A stretch of DNA of 17,048 nt from Alteromonadaceae bacterium UBA2620 (GCA_002339125.1 DDJQ01000102.1:1-17048); one strand, 5' to 3'. Shown: positions 5,352 to 12,585, numbered from the stretch's first letter. Notes: generated by a model not told the origin, from the letters alone. Made by a program: numbers and translations.

Positions 5352-6602
5352 TTAATGCCCTCCTGTGTTGTGCTGTGAAGAGTGCTCAAAGTTCACCAGT
5401 GGTTCAACCACATCAGCTACGGTTTGATGGGCAATTCGGCGCTCTTCAAAGTAATCGTGGCGGTCGTAGATACCCTCAACGCCTTTTAGCTTATGGTTAA
5501 GACAGCGTTCGGCCACATTGCCTGCAATGCCCAAAGAGGCGGCAAGGCTGCGAAAGGTGCGGCGCAGATCGTGTACGGTGAAGTGTTCAAGCTTGCCCAT
5601 TTTATTCGGTGGCTGTTTTTTGCGCCCAGGCTCGCGACCAAAGAGTTTAGAAATGGCACGGTTCAGCGTATCTGGCCCCATATGCGGACGATGGCTTGCT
5701 CGTCTGGCTGGGAAAACATAAGGCGAGCCACAAGCGCGGATTTGCAGCTCGTTAAACCAAGCAATGGCTTGGCGCGGTAAGGGAATGCTTATCGGCACGC
5801 CAGTTTTGCTGCGTTCCTTGGGTAGGTCCCATACGCCCGTGGTTAAATCCATTTCACGCCACATGGCTTCGCAAAGTTCGCTTTTGCGTACGCCCAATAC
5901 CAAAAAAAGACAGCAAGCGAGGTAGTTGTCGCGGCCAAAGCTATTGATATGGGTATGAAACACGCTAAAGGCGTAGTGAATTTCCTCTTTGCTGAGCATC
6001 CTGTCTTTACTGGACTCCACGCCACCGGCATCGTCCACGGTAAAGGCTGCGGCTGGGTTGTTCAGCGTTAAGTCGAGCTTTATCGCATGCCGAAACAGCT
6101 GCTTCATGTACATCAAGGTATCGTTGGCAATGGTAGGGCGGTTACTTTCTCGAATACGCTCTAATACTTCGCGTACGTCACGTGCGGTCACCTCAGCAAT
6201 ACACTTTATGCCAATGACTGGGCTTATGTCTTTGGTGTAAACCCGATACGGGATCTTGGGATGCTTTAGTCGTCTACTCAGATCGGTTCGATACCAGTCA
6301 TGGAACAGTTGATCCACGGTTTCAATGTCAGGTAACTCGATTTTCTGTTTTTCCAGAAGAGGATCTATGCCGTCACGTACTTCCTTTCGAAAGTATGCGG
6401 CGGCAATTCTGGCGTCTGCCAACGACATTAAAGGAAATTGCCCCAAGGTTGCTTCTCGTCTTCCTTTGGCTGTGGTGTAGCGGATCATCCAGTAAGGCGA
6501 GCCTTGTTTGCGGACGCAAAAGTATAACCCTTCACCGTCTGAATATTTTTTTGGGTCGGCTTTGCTGTATGCAATAACCTGTTTTGCTGTGAGTTTTCCC
6601 AT
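5352..6602 (-). CDS. P4-type tyrosine recombinase (island integrase)
   Basis: 416 residues using the ATG at 6602, which has GGAG 6 nt upstream; a longer open frame to 6656 lacks a site. The N-terminal 80 residues match the DUF4102 arm-binding domain (YSDGEGLYFCV, RREATLGQFPLMSLADAR). Residues 95-185 form the SAM-like core-binding domain. The catalytic domain carries R239 (LGVRKSEL), H344 and R347 (HDLRRTF), H370 (CLNHKLKGV) and the nucleophile Y379 (GIYDRHDY), so it appears intact. It catalyses site-specific integration and excision of the island. It is transcribed in the same direction as yicC and lies immediately beyond it, which identifies the 3' end of yicC as the target site. Repeats that may be its arm sites lie just upstream (6646-6748). 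Confidence 0.93.
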   Translation of the reverse strand: MGKLTAKQVIAYSKADPKKYSDGEGLYFCVRKQGSPYWMIRYTTAKGRREATLGQFPLMSLADARIAAAYFRKEVRDGIDPLLEKQKIELPDIETVDQLFHDWYRTDLSRRLKHPKIPYRVYTKDISPVIGIKCIAEVTARDVREVLERIRESNRPTIANDTLMYMKQLFRHAIKLDLTLNNPAAAFTVDDAGGVESSKDRMLSKEEIHYAFSVFHTHINSFGRDNYLACCLFLVLGVRKSELCEAMWREMDLTTGVWDLPKERSKTGVPISIPLPRQAIAWFNELQIRACGSPYVFPARRASHRPHMGPDTLNRAISKLFGREPGRKKQPPNKMGKLEHFTVHDLRRTFRSLAASLGIAGNVAERCLNHKLKGVEGIYDRHDYFEERRIAHQTVADVVEPLVNFEHSSQHNTGGH

Positions 6603-6645
6603 GTTTACTCCATAGTTGCTGAAATAATGGAGGGGGCAATAATGG

Positions 6646-6748
6646 CTGCCCACCACCGATTTGCTTATTGAATCAGCAGCTAACCTGTTGTGGTGGCGAG
6701 TTAAATGCGAAAATTGGGTAACTTACTGTCCACCATTCTGCCCACCAC
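6646..6748. repeat. Repeated CTGCCCACCAC-type motifs, candidate integrase arm sites
   Basis: CTGCCCACCAC occurs at 6646-6656 and 6738-6748, with a variant CTGTCCACCAT at 6726-6736, 12 bp from the latter. A related motif in the opposite orientation, GTGGTGGCGAG, is at 6690-6700. All lie between the integrase start and yicC, where arm-type binding sites of a P4-like attachment region are expected. Confidence 0.45.
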
Positions 6749-6800
6749 TAAACAGGTAGTTGGTAACGGATATCTGCAAACCGAATTGGACGGGAAAAAT

Positions 6801-6840
6801 AAAAAAGCCCTGTATTTACAAACAAATAACAGGGCTTTTA
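6801..6840 (-). terminator. Intrinsic terminator between yicC and the integrase
   Basis: AAAAGCCCTGT (6803-6813) pairs with ACAGGGCTTTT (6829-6839). On the minus strand the stem is followed by a run of T interrupted once, a strong rho-independent terminator for yicC. It also insulates the integrase promoter from yicC transcription. Confidence 0.85.
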
Positions 6841-6865
6841 AGACATTCTTGGGCGGGTAAAAAAA

Positions 6866-7729
6866 CTATTCGATGTTTTGAATCTGCTCGCGCATCTGTT
6901 CGATGAGCACTTTAAGTTCAACCGCTGATTGGGTGATCTCTGTGCTAATGGATTTAGAGCCCAGCGTGTTCGACTCGCGGTTGAATTCCTGCATCATGAA
7001 ATCCAGTCGACGACCACAGGCGCCGCCTTTATTTAAGATCTTACGGGTTTCACCAACATGAGACTTCAGGCGATCCAATTCCTCGGCAACATCTACCTTT
7101 TGTGCCAGCAGGATCATCTCCTGTTCAACACGGGCGGCATCCAGTTCCAGTTTCGCTTCTTCAAAACGGGTCAGTATGCGTTCGCGTTGCCAGTTAAGGA
7201 TTTCTGGCATACGCTCGGCAACTTTCTTGGCTTCTACTTCGATAGCATCGAGGCGTTGCTCAATCAGTGATTTAAGGTTTTCACCTTCATCGCCCCGGGC
7301 AGTAATAAAGTCATCCATGGCTTTTTCGAGGCCGGTCAGTAAGTCGGCCTGAATAGTATCTGTATCGGCCTCTTCGGCAGCAATGACACCCGGCCAGCGC
7401 AGTACATCGAGTGGGTTGACGCCGGTAGACTGACCGTGCGACTGTACCCAGTCCGCAGCATGTAATACCTGCTTGGCCAGCTCTTCGTTAAGGGTTAACT
7501 TAGTGACGGCTGCGTCATTGGCGGTAAAGCGTAAGGCGCACTCTACTTTGCCGCGTTGTAAACGCTTTCTGAAGCGGTCGCGCAGCAGCGGTTCTAAGCT
7601 ACGAAACTGTTCCGGTAAACGAAAATAGGTTTCCAGGTAGCGTTGGTTAACTGACCGAATTTCCCATACTGCGGTTCCCCAGTCTTTTTTTACTTCGCTG
7701 CGTGCGAAAGCCGTCATGCTGTAAATCAT
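6866..7729 (-). CDS. yicC: YicC-family endoribonuclease
   Basis: 287 residues from the ATG at 7729, the length of the E. coli protein. An in-frame ATG at 7747 would add six residues with no better ribosome site. The N-terminus (MIYSMTAFARSEVK) and the C-terminus (ending VLIEQMREQIQNIE) match the YicC family at both ends. The C-terminal DUF1732 part contains GRRLDFMMQEFNRESNT, its most conserved segment. Family members are cytoplasmic metal-dependent endoribonucleases with a role in RNA turnover and stationary-phase stress. The gene is divergent from rph, a common arrangement in gammaproteobacteria. The 3' end serves as the attachment site of the adjacent island, and the reading frame is restored intact after integration. 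Confidence 0.93.
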   Translation of the reverse strand: MIYSMTAFARSEVKKDWGTAVWEIRSVNQRYLETYFRLPEQFRSLEPLLRDRFRKRLQRGKVECALRFTANDAAVTKLTLNEELAKQVLHAADWVQSHGQSTGVNPLDVLRWPGVIAAEEADTDTIQADLLTGLEKAMDDFITARGDEGENLKSLIEQRLDAIEVEAKKVAERMPEILNWQRERILTRFEEAKLELDAARVEQEMILLAQKVDVAEELDRLKSHVGETRKILNKGGACGRRLDFMMQEFNRESNTLGSKSISTEITQSAVELKVLIEQMREQIQNIE

Positions 7730-7863
7730 TGTATTGTCCGTCGGCATATTGCTTGTGTTGTAATCTATTGTACTACAGTCCGCATCTGAACCCTATGCCT
7801 TTGCTTAGTTGCCACAGCTGTGGGTTTCACATGGAACATCGCTCAGCCCGGAATGATTCAACG

Positions 7864-7893
7864 TTCAACTTATGCCATTAATTACGGTATACT
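7864..7893 (+). promoter_or_regulatory. Probable sigma-70 promoter of rph-pyrE-tusA
   Basis: TATACT at 7888-7893 is a near-consensus -10 box, with TTCAAC at 7864-7869 as a weak -35 at 18-bp spacing. The coding start is 44 bp downstream, preceded by AGGAGA. Confidence 0.55.
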
Positions 7894-7936
7894 AGCGCCG
7901 TTAATTTAGCCGAGTACCCAATTTCAGGAGATTACC

Positions 7937-8650
7937 ATGCGCCCAAGTGGCCGAACTGCCAGCCAAATCCGCCCCGTCACCATTACCCGTAACTTTACCT
8001 GCCATGCAGAAGGTTCTGTGCTGGTGGAATTTGGTAACACCAAAGTCTTGTGTAATGCCACGGTTGAAGAGGGCGTACCACGTTTTATGAAAGGTCAGGG
8101 AAAAGGCTGGATCACCGCTGAGTACAGCATGCTGCCCCGCTCTACGCATACCCGCTCGCAACGGGAAGCTGCGCGTGGCAAGCAAGGCGGTCGTACCCTT
8201 GAAATTCAGCGTCTGATTGCCCGCTCTTTACGTGCTGCGGTGGATCTTAAATTACTCGGTGAAAATACCATTACCTTTGATTGCGACGTGATCCAGGCCG
8301 ATGGTGGTACCCGCACAGCCTCTATTACCGGTGCTTGTGTGGCGCTAATCGATGCGCTTACCTACATGCGTAATAAAGGCATTATTAAAGCCAACCCGCT
8401 TAAGCACATGATTGCTGCGTTGTCGGTAGGCATTTACGAAGGTACACCTATCGCCGATCTGGAGTACATCGAAGATTCTGCTGCTGAAACCGATATGAAC
8501 GTGGTAATGACCGAAACCGGAAAATTAATTGAAGTGCAGGGCACGGCTGAAGGCGAACCCTTCTCCTTTGAAGAAATGCACGAACTGCTGGAAATCGCCA
8601 AGCATGGTTTACGTGAATTGTTTGATATTCAGAAAGCGGCATTAAATTAA
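7937..8650 (+). CDS. rph: Ribonuclease PH
   Basis: 237 residues, essentially the family length. This phosphorolytic 3'-5' exoribonuclease trims the 3' ends of tRNA precursors and other RNAs in the cytoplasm. Family landmarks are clear: MRPSGRTASQIRPV at the start, the arginine-rich TRSQREAARGKQGGRTLEIQRLIARSLRA segment for hexamer and phosphate binding (residues about 74-102), the FDCDVIQADGGTRTASITGA active-site stretch (about 114-133) and the C-terminal VVMTETGKLIEVQGTAEGEPF. AGGAGA lies a few bases before the ATG. pyrE starts 14 nt after the stop, so the two are one operon, as in E. coli. Unlike the frameshifted rph of E. coli K-12, this gene is complete. Confidence 0.97.
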   Translation: MRPSGRTASQIRPVTITRNFTCHAEGSVLVEFGNTKVLCNATVEEGVPRFMKGQGKGWITAEYSMLPRSTHTRSQREAARGKQGGRTLEIQRLIARSLRAAVDLKLLGENTITFDCDVIQADGGTRTASITGACVALIDALTYMRNKGIIKANPLKHMIAALSVGIYEGTPIADLEYIEDSAAETDMNVVMTETGKLIEVQGTAEGEPFSFEEMHELLEIAKHGLRELFDIQKAALN

Positions 8651-8664
8651 GTTTCGGAGTTCCC

Positions 8665-9306
8665 ATGAAAGCATTCCAACAGGCGTTTATTGAGTTCGCG
8701 ATTGCCCGTGGCGTTCTGAAATTTGGTGAATTTACCTTAAAGTCTGGCCGTAAAAGCCCGTATTTCTTTAACGCGGGCTTGTTTAATCGCGGTGGCGATT
8801 TAGCCAAACTGGGTCGTTACTATGCAGATGCATTAACCGATGCGGGCATCGACTTTGATGTATTGTTTGGTCCTGCCTACAAAGGGATCCCAATTGCTAC
8901 CACTACCGCGGTGGCACTGGCCGACCATCACGATATGGATGTGCCGTATTGCTTTAACCGTAAAGAAGCCAAAGCCCATGGCGAAGGCGGCAACCTGGTG
9001 GGCAGCCCGCTGGAAGGTAAAGTGATGCTGGTGGATGACGTGATTACTGCGGGCACCGCGATCCGTGAATCCATGACCCTGATTGCAGCCAATAATGCTT
9101 CGCTTGCCGGTGTGCTGATTGCTCTGGACCGCCAGGAGCGTGGTACCGGCGAGCTTTCGGCAATTCAGGAAGTCGAGCGCGACTACAACACCAAAGTGGT
9201 GTCTATTGTTTCACTGAATGATGTAGTTACCTACCTCAGGTCTGCCGGTGGATACGATGAGGCGATCAGCGCTATCGAAACCTATCGGGAAAACTATGGC
9301 ATCTGA
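8665..9306 (+). CDS. pyrE: Orotate phosphoribosyltransferase
   Basis: 213 residues, the usual length. It converts orotate and PRPP to orotidine 5'-monophosphate, the fifth step of pyrimidine biosynthesis, in the cytoplasm as a dimer. The PRPP-binding signature MLVDDVITAGTA is at 121-132. The substrate loop FTLKSGRKSPYFFNAG (23-38) and the lysine-rich flexible loop NRKEAKAHGEGG (98-109) are both intact. CGGAG precedes the ATG, and the gene follows rph after 14 nt. That is too short for the rph-pyrE attenuator seen in E. coli, so regulation through an intercistronic terminator looks unlikely here. The last 11 bases overlap the start of tusA. Confidence 0.97.
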   Translation: MKAFQQAFIEFAIARGVLKFGEFTLKSGRKSPYFFNAGLFNRGGDLAKLGRYYADALTDAGIDFDVLFGPAYKGIPIATTTAVALADHHDMDVPYCFNRKEAKAHGEGGNLVGSPLEGKVMLVDDVITAGTAIRESMTLIAANNASLAGVLIALDRQERGTGELSAIQEVERDYNTKVVSIVSLNDVVTYLRSAGGYDEAISAIETYRENYGI

Positions 9307-9553
9307 GCCTACGGTTAACTGGCAGAACGCCGATCACCAACTGGATGCGCTGGGCCTTAGGTGCCCGGAGCCGGTAATGATGGTGCGTTTGCAAATGCGT
9401 AAGCTCGAAGATGGCCAGACGCTGTGCATTACTGCCGATGATCCGGCCACGGTCAGAGACATCCCCAGTTTTTGCCGTTTTATGCAGCACACCCTGGTAG
9501 CAGCTGATACCGAACAACTTCCCTATCGCTATTTATTGAAAAAGGGCCTCTAG
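9296..9553 (+). CDS. tusA: TusA sulfur carrier protein
   Basis: 85 residues. It takes persulfide sulfur from the cysteine desulfurase IscS and passes it to the TusBCD relay for 2-thiouridine formation in tRNA wobble positions. The family signature LDALGLRCPEPVMMVR carries the acceptor cysteine in the CPEP turn, and the end, LPYRYLLKKG, is typical of TusA. The ATG at 9296 is chosen because it gives the family length; it lies within the last codons of pyrE and overlaps it by 11 nt. A longer reading from 9248 would run inside pyrE and is rejected. The stop overlaps that of the convergent small gene by 4 bases. Coupling to pyrE is unusual relative to E. coli, where tusA stands alone. Confidence 0.93.
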   Translation: MASEPTVNWQNADHQLDALGLRCPEPVMMVRLQMRKLEDGQTLCITADDPATVRDIPSFCRFMQHTLVAADTEQLPYRYLLKKGL

Positions 9554-9720
9554 CCTTCTGACGCTGCCTGTAACACCAGCTGTTGCAGGCAGTGCTTATG
9601 TTCCAGCGACGTGCTGTGAATGTCACTCAAATGAATCTTCTGGCCCTGCAGTAACTGCTTTAGCACCGATACCCTCAACTGCACATTAACGAACTCCGGT
9701 TGTGGCTGAAATGTTTTCAT
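9550..9720 (-). CDS. Small unrecognised protein, second gene of a Fur-controlled pair
   Basis: 56 residues from the ATG at 9720, with a strong AAGGAGG 7 nt upstream. A longer frame from 9741 is rejected because it lacks one. The product is hydrophilic with a likely helix in the centre (LRVSVLKQLLQGQKIHLSDI), no membrane segment and a single cysteine. I do not recognise the family. It starts 17 nt after the upstream gene, so both are expected on the transcript that begins at the Fur box near 10240. Its 3' end overlaps the tusA stop, tail to tail. Confidence 0.7.
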   Translation of the reverse strand: MKTFQPQPEFVNVQLRVSVLKQLLQGQKIHLSDIHSTSLEHKHCLQQLVLQAASEG

Positions 9721-9737
9721 TGGATCCTCCTTCCTGA

Positions 9738-10175
9738 TCAATGCAGATGGGTTGAAAACTGCATCACATCATCGTGACGTAACCATTCTTTTAACTGATG
9801 AATGGTGGACAGTAGTTGTGGCTCCGATGCATACAGCGGCATCAGCGCTGAGAGCTGTTGCTGAGTGTCATTGAGCACATCCTGGCTGAATTCAGACTGC
9901 GCTTTACTGCAATGATTTACCGCCATGGCGGCCGCCACGAAGCTCACCAGATCCTGATGGTAAATTTGCGATGTGCTGTCAGGCCGGCGCAGCGCAAATA
10001 ATATGGACTGGGCAATTTCCCATACCTGGGTGTAGAGCTTTCTGGCCCGGGATAGCTCGCCATCGCGCCTGAGTTGCAATGCCTCAAGTTTAAGCTTTTG
10101 TCGTTCGAACCGGGCCTGCTCCGGATGCAGTTGTAACCATTTCCGATAGACCGGGCAAAGTAATGAGCTGCGCAT
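9738..10175 (-). CDS. Unrecognised helical protein, first gene of a Fur-controlled pair
   Basis: 145 residues from the ATG at 10175. A GTG two codons upstream (10181) is only 3 nt from AAGGAG, whereas the ATG is at the normal 9-nt spacing. The protein looks all-helical and soluble. The segment ARFERQKLKLEALQLRRDGELSRARKLYTQVWEIAQ (about 19-54) resembles a TPR-like helical hairpin, and the rest consists of amphipathic helices rich in Gln and Leu. No signal peptide, metal-binding cluster or known enzyme motif is visible. The strong Fur box upstream makes iron-starvation induction likely, so a role in iron economy or uptake is inferred from regulation alone. Confidence 0.75.
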   Translation of the reverse strand: MRSSLLCPVYRKWLQLHPEQARFERQKLKLEALQLRRDGELSRARKLYTQVWEIAQSILFALRRPDSTSQIYHQDLVSFVAAAMAVNHCSKAQSEFSQDVLNDTQQQLSALMPLYASEPQLLSTIHQLKEWLRHDDVMQFSTHLH

Positions 10176-10232
10176 AACCACTATCTCCTTAAATTCAGCA
10201 GTGCATGAGAGTCATTATTAAGTTAATCTAAA

Positions 10233-10247
10233 TGAGAATTATTATCA
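10233..10247 (-). promoter_or_regulatory. Fur box
   Basis: TGAGAATTATTATCA matches the 7-1-7 Fur consensus TGATAAT-n-ATTATCA at 13 of 14 positions. On the minus strand it overlaps a -35-like TTGATA (10244-10249), with a weak -10 (TTAACT) 17 bp further on. It lies about 60 bp before the start of the 145-residue gene, a position fit for iron-dependent repression. Confidence 0.82.
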
Positions 10248-10268
10248 ATAGTGGTTTTTGACTCGGCT

Positions 10269-10844
10269 TTAACTGAGTATCAGCCACAGTCCGGCGGCCA
10301 CAACGGTAATGCCGATCATGGCTTTGGTTTTGTAGCGACGAATAAAGCGCTCAGCTTTGTTGCCGAAAACTTTCACTATCAATGCAAGGCCAAAGTACCT
10401 TAGCGAGCGGGCGATGACAGTCGCCAGTAAAAACAGCCAGATAGAGTATTTGGTGGCGCCAGCAGCGAGCATTGCTATCTGAAATGGCACCGGCACAATG
10501 CCCAGCGTTAGCACAAACCAGAAGCCCTGAACCTCCATTTTTTGCGTAACGCGCTCAAATTGTTGTTCGGAGCCAAACCAGCTAATCAGGTCCTGACCCA
10601 CGGCATCAAAAAGAAAATAACCAATGGCATAGCCAAACAGCGCGCCAAAAATACAGCCAACCGTGGCCATTAAGGCAATGAGCCAGAGTTTTTCCCGTTT
10701 GGCCTGCATTAACGGAATAAGTACCGCTTCCAGTGGGATGGGTACAATGGTGGATTCCAGAAAGGAGGCAATCGTGATCCCGCGCAGCATATGCTGGGAG
10801 TCCACGAGTGCCTTGGTCTTACGTTTTAGTTTCTCTTTCACCAA
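10269..10844 (-). CDS. DedA/YqaA-type VTT-domain membrane protein
   Basis: 191 residues, probably from the TTG at 10844, with AGGGG 9 nt upstream; a GTG one codon on is the alternative. Four or five hydrophobic segments are visible. The VTT/SNARE-associated motifs are present: FLESTIVPIPLEAVLIPLM near the N-terminus (about 28-46), a glycine-rich FGALFGYAIGYF, and GIVPVPFQIAMLAAG with a following ARSLRY arginine segment. DedA-family proteins act in the inner membrane in lipid-carrier transport and membrane homeostasis. This short form resembles YqaA rather than the larger DedA proteins. It starts 12 nt after the stop of the amidohydrolase gene, so the two share a transcript. Confidence 0.85.
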   Translation of the reverse strand: MVKEKLKRKTKALVDSQHMLRGITIASFLESTIVPIPLEAVLIPLMQAKREKLWLIALMATVGCIFGALFGYAIGYFLFDAVGQDLISWFGSEQQFERVTQKMEVQGFWFVLTLGIVPVPFQIAMLAAGATKYSIWLFLLATVIARSLRYFGLALIVKVFGNKAERFIRRYKTKAMIGITVVAAGLWLILS

Positions 10845-10856
10845 GGGAAAACGCCC

Positions 10857-12146
10857 CTATTGTTTGTAAATTTTTCCGCCCTTCATTACAAACTGCACGT
10901 TTTCCAGTGTCGTAATATCTTGCAGCGGATTGCCCTTAACCGCGACGATATCTGCGAATTTACCGGCCTCCAGGGTGCCTAGCTTATCTTCAATGCCGAG
11001 CATGGTGGCTGCGTTTATCGTAGCGGCTTGTATTGCTTTTGCAGGGGACATGCCAGCTTTCACCATCAAACCAAATTCCTGACCATTATCACCATGAGCC
11101 GAGACGCCGCTGTCGGTACCGAAGGCAATGTTGACACCATTCTTATAAGCTTTGCCAAATGTGGCCTGAATCAGGGGACCAATCGCTGCGGCTTTCGGGC
11201 GCACGATGTCTGGAAAGTAGCCGTCGATCTTGGCTTTTTCGGCGACAAACTCACCAGCCAGAATGGTTGGCACATAATAGGTGCCGTGCTCTTTCATCAG
11301 GGCCATCACCTCTTCGTCCATGTAGGTGCCATGTTCAATGGAGGTGACGCCGGCTTTGATAGCGCGGATCATGCCCTCCTTACCATGGGCGTGTACCGCA
11401 ACCGTCATACCGTAGTCTTTTGCGGTAGCGACCACAGCATCGAGTTCATCGTCCATAAACTGAGGATTCTGACCGCTTTTAGCGACGCTTAACACGCCTC
11501 CCGTGGCGGTAATTTTAATCGCGTCGGCGCCATCCTGATAACGCTGACGAACGGCCTGGCGTGCTTCGGCCACACCGTTAATAACGCCCGCAGCCGGGCC
11601 GGTATCCGGGCGAATTCGTTTTGCCAAACCATTGCTTGGATCGGCGTGGCCGCCGGTAGTGGCTATCGACTTTGCTACCGTATAAATGCGCGGGCCGGTT
11701 GCCATGCCTCGCTCAATTGCATTACGCAATGCCACGGTTTCATTGTAGCTGTCGCCTAAATTGCGCACGGTGGTAAAACCTGCCATCAGCGTTTTCGTTG
11801 CATAGTGGGCCGCGGCCAGAGCGTAATCAGCTTCGTTTTGAGTGAAGCGTTTCAGGTATGACGACGTTCCGCTTTGCTGCGAACTTAAATGCACATGCAT
11901 ATCCATAAACCCTGGCAGAACCACTGAATCGCTCAGGTCGATAAGCGTGTCGCTACTGGTCACCTCAACATGACCCTGGCGAATCGCGCTGATGGTGTCG
12001 TTGTTAATAATCAGCGATACCGGTCCGGTTAGCTTGTCGTCAGTGCCGGTAAACGCATTGCCCGCATGGATCACCGTGGCGGCCTGTACATAACTCACAG
12101 GGAGCAGGACTGCCGCCAGCAGGATGGATTTGATCGTATTCTTCAT
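10857..12146 (-). CDS. Secreted amidohydrolase of the COG1228 prolidase-like group
   Basis: 429 residues. A signal peptide (KNTIKSILLAAVLLPVSYVQA) with cleavage near residue 22 points to periplasmic export. The TIM-barrel metal ligands of the amidohydrolase superfamily are all visible: HVH at 84-86 (FMDMHVHLSS), the lysine to be carbamylated at K211 (DAIKITATGG), a histidine in VAVHAHGKEG (252-254), H272 in SIEHGTYMD and D345 in FGTDSGVS. This points to a binuclear zinc hydrolase. Secreted COG1228 enzymes of marine gammaproteobacteria are known as dipeptidases with prolidase-type or Xaa-Arg/Lys specificity, often annotated Xaa-Pro dipeptidase; the exact substrate cannot be told. A perfect palindrome lies just upstream (12167-12181). 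It is followed closely by the DedA-type gene. Confidence 0.88.
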   Translation of the reverse strand: MKNTIKSILLAAVLLPVSYVQAATVIHAGNAFTGTDDKLTGPVSLIINNDTISAIRQGHVEVTSSDTLIDLSDSVVLPGFMDMHVHLSSQQSGTSSYLKRFTQNEADYALAAAHYATKTLMAGFTTVRNLGDSYNETVALRNAIERGMATGPRIYTVAKSIATTGGHADPSNGLAKRIRPDTGPAAGVINGVAEARQAVRQRYQDGADAIKITATGGVLSVAKSGQNPQFMDDELDAVVATAKDYGMTVAVHAHGKEGMIRAIKAGVTSIEHGTYMDEEVMALMKEHGTYYVPTILAGEFVAEKAKIDGYFPDIVRPKAAAIGPLIQATFGKAYKNGVNIAFGTDSGVSAHGDNGQEFGLMVKAGMSPAKAIQAATINAATMLGIEDKLGTLEAGKFADIVAVKGNPLQDITTLENVQFVMKGGKIYKQ

Positions 12147-12166
12147 TACTCTTTGCTCTTGTTATT

Positions 12167-12181
12167 GTGAAGTCACTTCAC
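12167..12181 (-). promoter_or_regulatory. Perfect 7-1-7 palindrome upstream of the amidohydrolase gene
   Basis: GTGAAGTCACTTCAC is symmetrical over all 15 bases. It sits 20 bp before the ATG, between the probable promoter and the ribosome site. It looks like a repressor operator, but I cannot assign it to a known regulator. Confidence 0.5.
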
Positions 12182-12288
12182 TTTATGCCATGACTGGCGC
12201 TTTTACAAAATACCCTGCACACTAACAGCAACTTACAATGCTCCCTGAAGAGCAACAGGAAAATACCAATAAAAAAGGAACTCCCGCT

Positions 12289-12585
12289 ATGCAACAAAGA
12301 TTAAAGAAAATATCGGCGCATTCATTGGCTATCCACGTGGCTCTGGTGTTTGCCATTCTGTCACTGATATTCATGCTGCCGTTTACGTTTTTGATGACCT
12401 CAATAGTACCGAACATGCCTGAGCAAAATGGAATGCCGTTTATGTTCACTAGCGCGATGACCTTCGTAATGCCGTTTTTCTATTTTGTTTTCACTTATAT
12501 ATTTACGCTGATTATGGCGTTTATCTATAACCTGCTGGCTAAACTGACCGGCGGCGTAAAGGTTACGCTGGAAGCAAATGACTAA
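12289..12585 (+). CDS. Small membrane protein, DUF3566-like
   Basis: 98 residues from the ATG at 12289, which has AAGGA about 10 nt upstream. A longer frame from 12238 begins without a ribosome site. Two clear membrane helices are visible (about 11-36, HSLAIHVALVFAILSLIFML, and 50-80), followed by IYNLLAKLTGGVKVTLE. The ending N-x-x-A-K-L-T-G-G-x-x-V is the recognisable C-terminal hallmark of DUF3566-like transmembrane proteins. The function is unknown. The gene is divergent from the amidohydrolase gene and convergent with the DUF3014 gene, with a shared terminator. Confidence 0.75.
   Translation: MQQRLKKISAHSLAIHVALVFAILSLIFMLPFTFLMTSIVPNMPEQNGMPFMFTSAMTFVMPFFYFVFTYIFTLIMAFIYNLLAKLTGGVKVTLEAND

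Larger units (their letters stand above)
1..6796. mobile_element. Right-hand part of a genomic island integrated at the 3' end of yicC
   Basis: A tyrosine recombinase of the P4 type lies immediately next to yicC, and everything to its left is accessory in character: a Mrr-type endonuclease, an HTH-ImmA/IrrE plus PIN pair, a PIN-like fragment and an unrecognised gene. Several of these genes are visibly AT-richer than the core genes to the right. The yicC reading frame is complete, which is expected when an integrase recombines within a gene 3' end and restores it. Integration at yicC is known for the SXT/R391-mobilisable islands (MGIVflInd1 class). The right edge is placed before the yicC terminator, but anywhere between 6603 and about 6890 is possible. 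No copy of the yicC 3' end was found further left, so the left end is outside the window. Confidence 0.65.

Noticed and set aside
6603..6865. A tRNA gene as the integration target
   Set aside because: No cloverleaf or T-loop sequence could be found beside the integrase; the neighbouring target is yicC.
9248..9295. Longer start for tusA
   Set aside because: It would add 16 residues coded inside pyrE in another frame; the downstream ATG gives the normal TusA length.
11028..11492. 154-codon open frame opposite the amidohydrolase gene
   Set aside because: It is the antisense reading of a clear, motif-complete enzyme and has no ribosome site.
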